DNA from: Candidatus Galligastranaerophilus faecipullorum
Lineage (GTDB): Bacteria > Cyanobacteriota > Vampirovibrionia > Gastranaerophilales > Gastranaerophilaceae
Assembly: GCA_018713115.1 (NCBI GenBank)
Contig: DVFS01000058.1
Span: 1 to 48,705, forward strand
DNA length: 48,705 bases
Reading direction: 5' to 3'
Each line of letters opens with the position of its first letter. The first letter of the stretch is position 1. The translations under genes and the position numbers were made by a program. Below are positions 9,734-18,011 of the stretch, one piece after another. The notes under the pieces are model-generated. The model worked only from the letters and a program-made list of their open reading frames with translations. It did no database searches and had not been told where the DNA came from.

Positions 9734-11437
9734 TTAGTTGCTAAGCCATTCGTTCATTTTGACCCAGCCTGAAATCTTATTGTATCCGCTTGAGCCAGGA
9801 GCATATGTGCATCTTTGAACTTTGTCTGATGAGTTGCCTTCAATTGTGTGTATTGTGCCGTCAGGATCAACACTTGTTACCATTCCGACATGGGATGCGT
9901 TATTTTGTTGAATCATAAGGTCGCCCGCCTGCGGCGTGTAGCTTCCTTTTTGTGCATAGTAGCCTGCGCTTTCAGCTTTGTTTCTGATTCCTGCTACACT
10001 TGCGTCATAGCCGAACGTTGCTGCGTTATCCGAGTTTTGTCCTGCGCCGTATATCCAGGATACAAAACTTGCGCACCAGGGTTGTCCGTTTGCGGCGCCG
10101 TTTCTGTATTTGTCGATTTCAGGGTTGTCATTGTTGCCGGTAAATTCATAAACTCCTTTTGCAAGCTCTTCTTCTGCGAGTCTTAGTGCGTCCTGAACCA
10201 TTTTTGAACCTGTCATGGATTCCGCTTCACCGGTTTTTTGTCCGATTTCTTTTTGAAGTTCATTTGCTTCAGTTCTCTTGGCTTGAATTTTTTCGTCAAT
10301 CTCCGCTACATCTCTATTTTTTGACTCTTCTATGTTTTGAATCTCTTCTTGAATTTCACTCATTTTTTGAGCTATTTCGGGATTTTTTTCGGCAATTTGT
10401 GCTTGAATTTCTTCAAGTTCGCTTCTGTTTTGTGTTTTTAGTTTGTTTTCCTGTTCTTTTTTGTCTTCAAGTTTACTAATTTCTTCTTGAAGTTTTTCGT
10501 TTTTATCCTTTAATTCTTTTATCTGCTTTTCAAGTTCACTTTTTCTTTCGGTGTTGCTTTTGTTTATTTCATCATCATCCGTATCTGTTTTTATTGCACC
10601 CAGTTCCGCTTCAAGATTAGACAGTGTGCTTTCGTTTTTGCCGATTTCGGATTGCTTCTTCGAAATTTGCGAATCATACTCGTTTATATTTTTGTCATTT
10701 TCCTGGATTTCTTTTTGTTTGTCGCTGTATTTTTCGCCAAGCTCACCGAGTTTTTCTTCGTTTTCTTTTATAAGGTTATCAAGCTCCGAGTTTTTCTTCT
10801 CAATGTCTTCATTTGCTTTGTTTATAATTTCTTCTTTTTGCTTTTCAAGCTCGGGTATTTCCTTGTTTTCTATTGTTTCTAATTTTTCCTTATCGGAGTA
10901 TTGCTTTTCACTTGATATGGTTGAACCGTTTTGTGTTTGTGAGCCGTAGTTTTGATAGTTGCTTCCGCCTATGTTTGACGTGTAGTTTTGCATAGCTTCA
11001 TTATTTGCCTGTTGTGCATCTATTTTGCCTGCCTTTACCTGTCCGTCAAATGAGTCCATAATGCTTTCATATGCCATGGAATTTAGTGCATAGTTTAAAT
11101 CATACCCTGATATAGTGCCTTCTTCGCCGTCAACAGAGGATACTTCGTTAAGCTCTTCTTCGTCAATTATGCCGTCGGAGTTTTTGTCGAAATAGTCAAA
11201 CATATCTTCGACGCCTGCCTCATTTACATTCTGGTAAAATATGCTGTCGTCGCTGCTTAAGTTCATGCCTTTTGCTATAGTGTCTTTAAACGTGTCAATG
11301 TCAGCACCTGCAAAGATACTTGCATCTATTGTGCCCTTGAAAGGATTTGACACCTGTGAGGTGGCGTCTATTTGCTTTTCTTGAAATTGGGCTTTAATCA
11401 TTCCGCCGAGTTTTGTTAAAAATGAGTTTAAAGACAT
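9734..11437 (-). CDS. EF-hand, coiled-coil and CHAP domain protein (putative cell-wall amidase/endopeptidase)
   Basis: A 567-aa protein in three parts. Residues 84-95 (DKNSDGIIDEEE) are a textbook calcium-binding EF-hand loop. Residues about 180-415 are a long Glu/Lys/Gln-rich coiled coil. The C-terminal 150 residues are a CHAP (NlpC/P60-like) cysteine hydrolase domain with catalytic C455 in PWCASFVSW, H516 in NASHVGMV and an EGN motif. CHAP enzymes cut peptidoglycan cross-links or stem-peptide amides. There is no N-terminal signal peptide (MSLNSFLTKLGGMIK is amphipathic), so export, if any, must use a non-Sec route. GGAGAG before the ATG supports the start. It has its own promoter with a palindromic operator, and could also be read through from the upstream MacAB-like operon. 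Coiled-coil CHAP proteins are often cell-separation hydrolases; the signal-less form could alternatively be a secreted effector. Confidence 0.85.
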   Translation of the reverse strand: MSLNSFLTKLGGMIKAQFQEKQIDATSQVSNPFKGTIDASIFAGADIDTFKDTIAKGMNLSSDDSIFYQNVNEAGVEDMFDYFDKNSDGIIDEEELNEVSSVDGEEGTISGYDLNYALNSMAYESIMDSFDGQVKAGKIDAQQANNEAMQNYTSNIGGSNYQNYGSQTQNGSTISSEKQYSDKEKLETIENKEIPELEKQKEEIINKANEDIEKKNSELDNLIKENEEKLGELGEKYSDKQKEIQENDKNINEYDSQISKKQSEIGKNESTLSNLEAELGAIKTDTDDDEINKSNTERKSELEKQIKELKDKNEKLQEEISKLEDKKEQENKLKTQNRSELEEIQAQIAEKNPEIAQKMSEIQEEIQNIEESKNRDVAEIDEKIQAKRTEANELQKEIGQKTGEAESMTGSKMVQDALRLAEEELAKGVYEFTGNNDNPEIDKYRNGAANGQPWCASFVSWIYGAGQNSDNAATFGYDASVAGIRNKAESAGYYAQKGSYTPQAGDLMIQQNNASHVGMVTSVDPDGTIHTIEGNSSDKVQRCTYAPGSSGYNKISGWVKMNEWLSN

Positions 11438-11471
11438 TGCTCTCTCCGATGCTACTATATATTTATATAAA

Positions 11472-11511
11472 AAGTATATACTTATTATATGTGCTATTTT
11501 GGAGAGTTAAA
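11472..11511 (-). promoter_or_regulatory. Promoter and palindromic operator of the CHAP gene
   Basis: On the minus strand TTTAAC (11506-11511), a 16-nt spacer and a perfect TATAAT (11484-11489) form the promoter. Immediately downstream is the perfect 12-bp palindrome AAGTATATACTT (11472-11483), covering the expected transcription start. The same core AGTATATACT occurs twice before the gene at 22069-22554. Confidence 0.65.
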
Positions 11512-11532
11512 ATTTACAAAACTTCACAATTG

Positions 11533-12762
11533 TTATTCGTATCTCAGTGCGTCTATGGGGTTAAGCATGGACGCTTTGTATGCCGGATAATAGCCAAATG
11601 CCATCCCTACAATGCCGGAAAAGCCAAATGAAAGAAGTATGGGCATAAGTGTAATTGCAACTTTCATATCGGTAAAAGTTCCAATGAGTTTTGCAATTAT
11701 TACGCCGCTTAAAATTCCTATTATTCCGCCTATAAGCGAGAGTACGAGCGCTTCTACAAGAAACTGCACCTGTATATCCAAGGCTTTTGCACCAATTGCC
11801 ATTCTGATACCTATTTCTTTTGTTCGCTCGGTTACAGATACAAGCATAATATTCATAATGCCTATGCCGCCGACTAACAGTGATACGGAGGCGATTGCAC
11901 CCAGAAGTATTGCCATTGTGTTTGAGGCTTGTTTTACGGTTTCAAGCATTTGGGTAAAGTTTCTTATGGTAAAGTCGTCATCTTCGCCTTTGCCTATTCT
12001 GTGGCGTTCGCGAAGCAGTTCCTTTATTTCTTCTTCTGCAGATGTGAGCGAATCGGCATCTTTTGCCTGTATATTTATAAATTTAACCGTTCCGGGAAAA
12101 GATGTGCCAAATAATTTTTTCTGCGCGGTTGTAACCGGCACAAGAACGGTATCATCCTTATCTTGCCCCATGCCGTTTTGCCCTTTTTCCCTAAGGAGTC
12201 CGACAACTTTAAAGGGCATGCCGCCTATTCTTATAACTTTATTTACGGGATTTACGTCACCAAATAGGTTTTGCGCTACGGTTGCGCCTATAAGGGCGGA
12301 TTTTGTATTGTTTTTGATATCATCCCGCGTAAGTCCTCTGCCGCTTTCAACTTCCCAGAGCTGTACTTGCATATATTCGGGCGTTATGCCGTAAACCGAG
12401 GTTGACCAGTTCTGGTTGGAATATATTATTTGCTGCACTCCATTCACGGTTGGCGCTGCAATTTTAACGGAGGGACAATTTTTTACAATCGCCTCCGCGT
12501 CTTTAAGGGTAAGTGTAGGCTGGGAGCCTGACCCCATTCTGACTCCTCCGGATGTAGTTGAGCCGGACATTACCATAAGGATATTTGAACCCATGGATTC
12601 TATATCTTTTGTTATACGCTGCTTTGCTCCTTCTCCGATTGAGAGCATTATAATTACTGCCGCGACACCTATAATTATGCCGAGGCTTGTAAGCACGGAG
12701 CGCATTTTATTTACCTTGAGCGAGCGCATTGATATTTTAAATGTTGAGGAAAAATCTATCAT
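11533..12762 (-). CDS. MacB-type ABC transporter permease
   Basis: Inner-membrane subunit of a type VII (MacB/FtsX/LolCE superfamily) mechanotransmission ABC system, 409 aa. It has the standard plan: TM1 near residues 20-42 (SLGIIIGVAAVIIMLSIGEGA), a large periplasmic MacB_PCD domain, then three C-terminal TMs with the FtsX motif VTERTKEIGIRMAIGA. The nucleotide-binding domain is a separate gene immediately upstream (4-nt ATGA overlap), unlike E. coli MacB where both are fused. With the adaptor and TolC genes it forms a four-gene operon that would push substrate from periplasm out through the channel. Possible substrates include peptides, siderophores or drugs; nothing here distinguishes them. 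Confidence 0.92.
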   Translation of the reverse strand: MIDFSSTFKISMRSLKVNKMRSVLTSLGIIIGVAAVIIMLSIGEGAKQRITKDIESMGSNILMVMSGSTTSGGVRMGSGSQPTLTLKDAEAIVKNCPSVKIAAPTVNGVQQIIYSNQNWSTSVYGITPEYMQVQLWEVESGRGLTRDDIKNNTKSALIGATVAQNLFGDVNPVNKVIRIGGMPFKVVGLLREKGQNGMGQDKDDTVLVPVTTAQKKLFGTSFPGTVKFINIQAKDADSLTSAEEEIKELLRERHRIGKGEDDDFTIRNFTQMLETVKQASNTMAILLGAIASVSLLVGGIGIMNIMLVSVTERTKEIGIRMAIGAKALDIQVQFLVEALVLSLIGGIIGILSGVIIAKLIGTFTDMKVAITLMPILLSFGFSGIVGMAFGYYPAYKASMLNPIDALRYE

Positions 12763-13460
12763 ACGACAAATGCTTCCTCTCTGGGTCTATCGCTTACAAT
12801 CTTGCCGTCTTTAAAACGCACAATCCTTTTTGAATATTGTGCAATGTCGGGTTCGTGTGTAACGAGGATGATTGTTTTCCCTGCTTTTTCATTCAGGCTG
12901 ACAAAAAATTCCATAACTTCAACGCTTGTTTTGGTGTCAAGGTTTCCGGTAGGCTCATCGGCAAGTATTATAGGTGCGTCGTTTACAATGGCACGTGCAA
13001 TTGCCACTCTTTGCTGCTGTCCGCCTGACATTTGATTAGGCAGGTGATGTTCTCTGTGTTCAAGACCTACAATTTTTAAGGCGTGCCGTGCTTTTTCAAT
13101 TCGCTCGGATGCGGGTATACCTTTGTATATCATAGGCATTTCAACATTTTCAAGTGCGCTTGTACGGGGGATGAGATTAAAGCCCTGAAATACAAAGCCG
13201 AGCTTGAGATTTCTAATTTCAGAGAGTTTGTCGGCACTAAGGCTTAAAACATCTATACTGTCAAGGTAATAGCTTCCCGATGTCGGCTTGTCAAGACAGC
13301 CTAAAGCGTTCATAAAGGTGGATTTACCGGAGCCGGATGTTCCCATTATAGCGACAAATTCCCCCCTTTCGACGCTTAAGGATACATCATCCAGCGCATT
13401 AAAAGAACTGTCGCCTGTTTCATATGTTTTTACAAGATTTTTTATGTCTATCAAACTCAC
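12759..13460 (-). CDS. MacB/LolD-type ABC transporter ATP-binding protein
   Basis: Cytoplasmic ATPase (233 aa) driving the neighbouring permease. Walker A GTSGSGKST is at residues 40-48, the Q-loop follows at VFQGFNLIPR, the signature is MSGGQQQRVAIARAI, Walker B is IILADEPTGNLD and the switch histidine is in LVTHE. The FNLIPR-type Q-loop and DEPTGNLD are typical of the MacB/LolD/FtsE group. It overlaps the adaptor stop codon by one base and the permease start by four. Confidence 0.95.
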   Translation of the reverse strand: MSLIDIKNLVKTYETGDSSFNALDDVSLSVERGEFVAIMGTSGSGKSTFMNALGCLDKPTSGSYYLDSIDVLSLSADKLSEIRNLKLGFVFQGFNLIPRTSALENVEMPMIYKGIPASERIEKARHALKIVGLEHREHHLPNQMSGGQQQRVAIARAIVNDAPIILADEPTGNLDTKTSVEVMEFFVSLNEKAGKTIILVTHEPDIAQYSKRIVRFKDGKIVSDRPREEAFVV

Positions 13461-14623
13461 TAGAATAACCTCATGGGGCGTTTTCTTACATTTGCCGCCT
13501 TTCCTGTGGAAGAGTCGGTTATTACCCTGTCGCCTTCTTTTATTTCACCTTCTTTTATTTCGGTATAATCGCCGTCAGACGCTCCGGATTGCACCTCTAT
13601 TCTTTGCGGGCGTCTGTTTTTGCCCACAATCCATACGCCCTGTTTCTCAAATTTCTTTCCGCCTGTTATTTCTTTGGGCGTAAATCTGAAAGCGGCAACC
13701 GGCACCGATATTACATCCTCTGCTCTGTTTGTAATTATTGATACATTTGCCGTCATGCCCGGTATGAGCTTATTGTCGGTATTTGTAACATCAACAACAA
13801 CTGTATATGTAACAACATTAGATACAGTTGTGGGGGAGATTCTTACCTGCGAGACTTTTCCGTGAAACTCTTCATTTGCATAGCCGTCAAGAGTGTATTT
13901 GACTTCCTGGCCTGTTTTTATTCTTCCTATGTCTGCTTCGGACACATTCACCTCTATTTGCATCTGGGTTAAGTCCTGTGCCACCATAAAAAGTGTAGGT
14001 GTCTGAAAACTGGCCGCAACTGTCTGGCCTACGTCAACACTTCTTGATACAACAACTCCATCTACGGGTGAGATGATTTTTGTGTATCTTAAATTTGTAA
14101 GATTATTCTCAAGTGTTGCACTTGCCTGGCTTATTTGCGCCCTCTGGGCGTTTAGTTCCGCAAGATTAGACTTATAATTTGCCTCGGCCAGGTCAAGGTC
14201 GTTTTTGGAAACATAGTTTTTGGTATAAAGTCTTGCGTAGCGTTCATAGTTTTTCTTTTCGTAGTTCAGCATGGTTTTTGTTTTTTCGTAGTTTGCTTTT
14301 GCGGCATACAGGTCACTCCTAGCTTTATCGACCTGCGCCTGAAAAAGTGCAGGGTCAATTTGTGCCAGAAGCTGTCCTTTTTTAACTTTGGAGTTGTAAT
14401 CAACGTAAATGTCTTTTATGGTTCCGGACACCTGTGTACCTATATCCACCGTCTGTACCGGATTTATTGTGCCCGAGGCTTCAACACACTCCACGATTGT
14501 TCTTTTTTTAACGGGAACACTTTTGTAGTGTGTGCTTTTTTTAGAAACTGCCTGCTTGATTCCCGAAAGCAGAAGAATAACGATTAACACGGCTGCTGCA
14601 ATTATTATTATGCGTTTTTTCAT
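13460..14623 (-). CDS. MacA-type periplasmic adaptor (HlyD/RND-MFP family)
   Basis: A 387-aa membrane fusion protein that couples the MacB-like transporter to its TolC partner. It starts with a basic residue cluster and a TM segment (about 5-22). It then has the lipoyl half-motif TQVSGTIKDIYVDYNSKVKKGQLLAQID, a long alpha hairpin (about 85-165), the second half SPVDGVVVSRSVDVGQTVA, a beta-barrel region and a membrane-proximal domain containing GMTANVSIIT. This is the MacA arrangement. The ATG overlaps the TolC gene stop by 4 nt and the gene ends one base into the ATPase gene, so the four genes are translationally linked. Confidence 0.93.
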   Translation of the reverse strand: MKKRIIIIAAAVLIVILLLSGIKQAVSKKSTHYKSVPVKKRTIVECVEASGTINPVQTVDIGTQVSGTIKDIYVDYNSKVKKGQLLAQIDPALFQAQVDKARSDLYAAKANYEKTKTMLNYEKKNYERYARLYTKNYVSKNDLDLAEANYKSNLAELNAQRAQISQASATLENNLTNLRYTKIISPVDGVVVSRSVDVGQTVAASFQTPTLFMVAQDLTQMQIEVNVSEADIGRIKTGQEVKYTLDGYANEEFHGKVSQVRISPTTVSNVVTYTVVVDVTNTDNKLIPGMTANVSIITNRAEDVISVPVAAFRFTPKEITGGKKFEKQGVWIVGKNRRPQRIEVQSGASDGDYTEIKEGEIKEGDRVITDSSTGKAANVRKRPMRLF

Positions 14624-16149
14624 CTTACCCCCATGGATTTTTTAAACTCTTCGCGTGCTACGTTGTAGTCAAATACTGACTGCACAAACGCCAGCTGTGC
14701 GTTATTGTAGTTTGTCTGTGCGTCTTGAAGTTCAATAAAATTATTGAGTCCGACTGCGTATCTTCCGTCTGCAAGCTCAAAGTTTTCAAGAGTCTGCCGC
14801 ACCTTGTCAGCCATAAGCGGTATGGTTTTTTCAAGTCTGCGCATTGCAATATAGTATTTTTGAACTTCAAAATTTATATTCTTTGTTGACAGGTCGACAT
14901 TGTCTTTTGCAATATCAAGATATGATTTACCCTCATCAATTCTGTATTTTATATCCATAATGTTTACCATTGGAAAATCAAGATTGGCGCTTGCGGTAAA
15001 GCCTGTGTTTGACTGTCCGTCCATACGTCTCAAGTTATACCCTGCGCCTGCCGAAATCTCGGGCGCCCAGGCTCTTTTCGTCTGCTTAAGCGATTCCTCC
15101 TGTGCTCGCACAATCATCTTTAATGATTTTAAATCGGGTCTGTTTTCGTAAGCGTTTTGTATTGCTTCTTTTAAATCGATTATATACGGGTCAAATTTGT
15201 AGTTTTGCAGTATATCCTGCTTTTGTATACCCGAGGTTAAAAGTACGACAGAGTGTTCAAAATCGTCATCTTCCCCGTTTTTCTTGATACTTCCTATGTC
15301 AATGGTTTGCATTTTGTAGTTGTTTCTTAAGAAATCAAAATTTTCGGTGTTCTCAACGCTAAAATCATTATCTTCCATATAAAACATGGCATTTTTTAAG
15401 TTGACCATAGCATTGTCATACTGATACTGGGCATCAATAAGCTGAGTTTTCGCGTCGGTCAGATATACTTCCGCATTTACGACGTCAATTCTTGATTTCA
15501 ACCCTTCTTCAAACATAGACTTTGTGCGCTCGTAATTAAGGGTGTTTATTCTGACGGAACGCTCGTATATATCCACATTTGCAAGTGAGGCAAGAACGGC
15601 AAAATATGCCACTCTTACATTGTACACGGTTTGAAGAATGCTGTAATCAAGGTCATAGCCTGCGGATTCGCGGTTAAACTTCTGCATATTAATTCCGGCG
15701 GTTGTCTTGCCGAAATTCCAAATAAGCTGATTTACACTTGCATTCAGCTGATAATATCCGCTAGAGTTGCTTCTGCTTGCATTTCTCCACATACTGCTTG
15801 ATGTAAAGCCTGATGAGTTGCTGTATTGATAGTTGTAACCCGTACCAAAGCCGAGCATGGGGAAATAGTCAGACTTTGCCTGCCCGACACGGCTTTTCTG
15901 GATTTGCAGATTGTTGGCGGAAATTCTGATATTTGGATCATTGTTTATGGCGTATTCGACGCATTCATCGACAGATAGAGTTTTTTTGCCGTTTTTATCA
16001 TTTTCTGAGGTTGTTATCACATCGGTGTTTGTTTTTTCAGGGGGCTTTTTTTTCTTAAAAATATTGAAATTTAAGGCATATGAACTCTGGGTGCATATTA
16101 TAAGCACAAGCGTCGGTATCAGAATGCTTTTTATTATTTTGCACCGCAT
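14620..16149 (-). CDS. TolC-family outer membrane channel of the MacAB-like system
   Basis: First gene of the MacAB-like operon, 509 aa from the preferred ATG at 16149. That start gives a clear signal peptide (MRCKIIKSILIPTLVLIICTQSSYA) and has GGGGGA upstream; an in-frame start at 16209 would put 20 residues before the signal. After a short Lys-rich linker come the two OEP halves, with LIWNFGKTTAGINMQKFN and, near the end, AVGLNNFIELQDAQTNYNNAQLAFVQSVFDYNVAREEFKKSMG. The first half contains an insert of about 60 residues (around 235-300) with acidic patches before the second repeat. It is a paralogue of the channel at 7782-9482 but clearly diverged from it, so each pump has its own dedicated exit duct. 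Confidence 0.9.
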   Translation of the reverse strand: MRCKIIKSILIPTLVLIICTQSSYALNFNIFKKKKPPEKTNTDVITTSENDKNGKKTLSVDECVEYAINNDPNIRISANNLQIQKSRVGQAKSDYFPMLGFGTGYNYQYSNSSGFTSSSMWRNASRSNSSGYYQLNASVNQLIWNFGKTTAGINMQKFNRESAGYDLDYSILQTVYNVRVAYFAVLASLANVDIYERSVRINTLNYERTKSMFEEGLKSRIDVVNAEVYLTDAKTQLIDAQYQYDNAMVNLKNAMFYMEDNDFSVENTENFDFLRNNYKMQTIDIGSIKKNGEDDDFEHSVVLLTSGIQKQDILQNYKFDPYIIDLKEAIQNAYENRPDLKSLKMIVRAQEESLKQTKRAWAPEISAGAGYNLRRMDGQSNTGFTASANLDFPMVNIMDIKYRIDEGKSYLDIAKDNVDLSTKNINFEVQKYYIAMRRLEKTIPLMADKVRQTLENFELADGRYAVGLNNFIELQDAQTNYNNAQLAFVQSVFDYNVAREEFKKSMGVR

Positions 16150-16239
16150 TAAAATACAATGTCCCCCATATAATAATATTTTAGTTTTAGAGATTTTACT
16201 GTCAACCATGCTGACGGAGGATTTCAGGTTAAAGTTTTG

Positions 16240-16270
16240 TTGTTAAACTGTGTTAAGTTGATTATATAAT
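16240..16270 (+). promoter_or_regulatory. Promoter for the parvulin gene
   Basis: A perfect TATAAT at 16265-16270 is preceded by TTGTTA at 16240-16245 (19-nt spacing) or TTAAAC at 16243-16248 (16-nt spacing). AAGGGG at 16271-16276 serves as ribosome binding site. Confidence 0.5.
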
Positions 16271-16281
16271 AAGGGGTTGTT

Positions 16282-16650
16282 ATGAAAAAACTTTTTGCAT
16301 TAATTGCAGTACTCTTTGCTTTTGCTCTAATAACAGATGCCAAGGCTCCTGTTGATTCCGATGCCGCAAAATACACAAGAGTCCATGCCGCACATATCCT
16401 TGTTGCAAGCGAGTCAAAGGCAAAAGCGCTTATAAACAGAATCGAGAACGGAGAGTCTTTTGGTTCTGTTGCAAGAAAATACTCTTCCTGCCCCTCGGGT
16501 GAATTTGGCGGAGATTTGGGTTATTTCGGACGCGGACAAATGGTGAAAGAATTTGAAGAAGCAGCTTTTTCGCTGCCTGTCGGCGTTGTATCAGACCCTG
16601 TTCAGACAGATTTTGGCTGGCATATTATAAAAGTCTATGATAAAGAATAG
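16282..16650 (+). CDS. Small exported parvulin-type peptidyl-prolyl isomerase
   Basis: A 122-aa protein made of a signal peptide (MKKLFALIAVLFAFALITDAKA) and a single PpiC-type rotamase domain. The domain shows AAHILVASESKAKAL, ENGESFGSVARKYSSCPSG, GGDLGYFGRGQMVKEFEEAAFSLPVG and the closing FGWHIIKV. It would speed cis-trans isomerisation of prolyl bonds in exported proteins. There is no SurA or PrsA chaperone region, so it is a minimal one-domain form. Its stop codon directly abuts the stop codon of the converging MATE gene with no intergenic base. AAGGGG five nt before the ATG supports the start. Confidence 0.92.
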   Translation: MKKLFALIAVLFAFALITDAKAPVDSDAAKYTRVHAAHILVASESKAKALINRIENGESFGSVARKYSSCPSGEFGGDLGYFGRGQMVKEFEEAAFSLPVGVVSDPVQTDFGWHIIKVYDKE

Positions 16651-17985
16651 CTAAGAGTTTATTTTCTGCAGTTTTCTTATTTTTCTGATAAGAATTGTTG
16701 AGGATATAATGCAGGCACAGAACAACGCTACGGCAAGACCTGTCCAGAAGCCCATAAGGACTATGTTGTATTTAAAGGCGAGCAGACTGCCAAGCGGAAT
16801 GCCTACAATAACATAAGCTATTGCCATGGTTATCATAATGGGTTTTGTATCTTTAAGTCCTTTAAGCGAGCCTACACAGGCGCATTGTATACCGTCAAAG
16901 AACAGATAGCACAGTACTATATGTATAACAGGAAGCGATGCGGCAATTACGTTTTTATCCTGCGTAAAAAGTGAAAGCAAAAGTTCCGGCCAGAGAAAAT
17001 AAACTATCGCATTTAATCCCATAAAAATAACGGAAAGATAAACACCTGCAAGCGAGTATCTTTTTACATTTAATATATTTTTTTCACCGTTTGCAAATCC
17101 GACTTTAATGCCTATGGCATTTGATACAGACATAGGGAACATATAGGTAAGGCTTGTTACCGTTATAATTACGTTATGTGCGGCAGCAAGGGTCGAGGAG
17201 AATTTTCCGACAAGAACCGCAGTTGTGTTGAAACCGAGAAATTCAAAAAACAGGGCAAAAGATATGGGCCACCCTGTTTTAAGAAGCTCTTTAATATATG
17301 TTTTAACGCGTCTAGAGCGGCCTTTTAAAAACGGCAGACAGTATAAAAATATTACTATTCCTCCGGCTGTTCTTACTATAAGACTTGCAATCGCAAGCCC
17401 TTTTACCCCCAGCTCGGGAAAGCCCCACATGCCAAAGACAAATGCTACATTTAAGAAAAGGTTTAAGAATATCTGAAAAACGGTGATTAAATTCGGAAAA
17501 ACTACGATTTCATATGCCTGCAGAAATTCTTTAAGAGCCATAAACATAAGCCCTCCGAACATGCCCCAGCTGCTTATGTCAAGATATTCAACGACAAGCG
17601 GGTACAGGTCGGGTGTCAGACCTATAACATCTACATGTTTTATTATGTAGCGTATCAGAAAACAGAAAATAAGCCCTATTATAAGCGAATATTTTACCGT
17701 CGCGCGAAAGAGCGTTTTTGTGGTTTTTCTTTCGCCGCGAAGATTTGAAACAACGGGCGAAATGCTTGCCATAAGCCCTATTGCCGCTATCATAAATGTC
17801 ATAAAAATAGCCGAAGCAACGCTTATGGCGCCGAGTGTTACGGTAGAGTGTCTGCCTGCGACAATAACATCTCCTACGTTAATAAGCATGTTTGCCATAT
17901 TACCCGCCAGAATAGGTGCGGATAATTTAATTAAGTCTATTGAATAGTCTTTATATATTTTGAATTTTGCTGCCAATGCTTCCAT
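16651..17985 (-). CDS. MATE family cation/drug antiporter
   Basis: Twelve-helix inner-membrane exporter of 444 aa. The first half shows KLSAPILAGNMANMLINVGDVIVAGRHSTVTLGAISVASAIF, the standard MATE N-lobe with its conserved P and G-rich helix. The two lobes are related, with the second starting near ILKTGWPISFALFFEFLGFNTTAVLVG. Members use sodium or proton gradients to expel cationic drugs or metabolites; NorM-like is the best guess. No good ribosome binding site precedes the ATG. TATTGT lies 7 nt before it, so the mRNA may be leaderless. Confidence 0.9.
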   Translation of the reverse strand: MEALAAKFKIYKDYSIDLIKLSAPILAGNMANMLINVGDVIVAGRHSTVTLGAISVASAIFMTFMIAAIGLMASISPVVSNLRGERKTTKTLFRATVKYSLIIGLIFCFLIRYIIKHVDVIGLTPDLYPLVVEYLDISSWGMFGGLMFMALKEFLQAYEIVVFPNLITVFQIFLNLFLNVAFVFGMWGFPELGVKGLAIASLIVRTAGGIVIFLYCLPFLKGRSRRVKTYIKELLKTGWPISFALFFEFLGFNTTAVLVGKFSSTLAAAHNVIITVTSLTYMFPMSVSNAIGIKVGFANGEKNILNVKRYSLAGVYLSVIFMGLNAIVYFLWPELLLSLFTQDKNVIAASLPVIHIVLCYLFFDGIQCACVGSLKGLKDTKPIMITMAIAYVIVGIPLGSLLAFKYNIVLMGFWTGLAVALFCACIISSTILIRKIRKLQKINS

Positions 17986-18011
17986 AAGAATAACAATAAC
18001 ATAAACAAGAT

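Noticed and set aside
10551-10949. Hydrophobic plus-strand frames opposite the CHAP protein coiled coil
   Set aside because: Phe/Leu/Ser-rich translation is what antisense Glu/Lys/Gln codons give; not a real membrane protein.
11612-12394. 260-aa plus-strand frame opposite the MacB-type permease
   Set aside because: Entirely inside a well-conserved gene and without family motifs or a ribosome binding site.
16149-16205. TTGACA before the TolC gene of the MacAB-like operon as a sigma-70 promoter
   Set aside because: The nearest good -10 (TATTAT) is 21 nt away, outside the normal spacing, so I did not call it a promoter.
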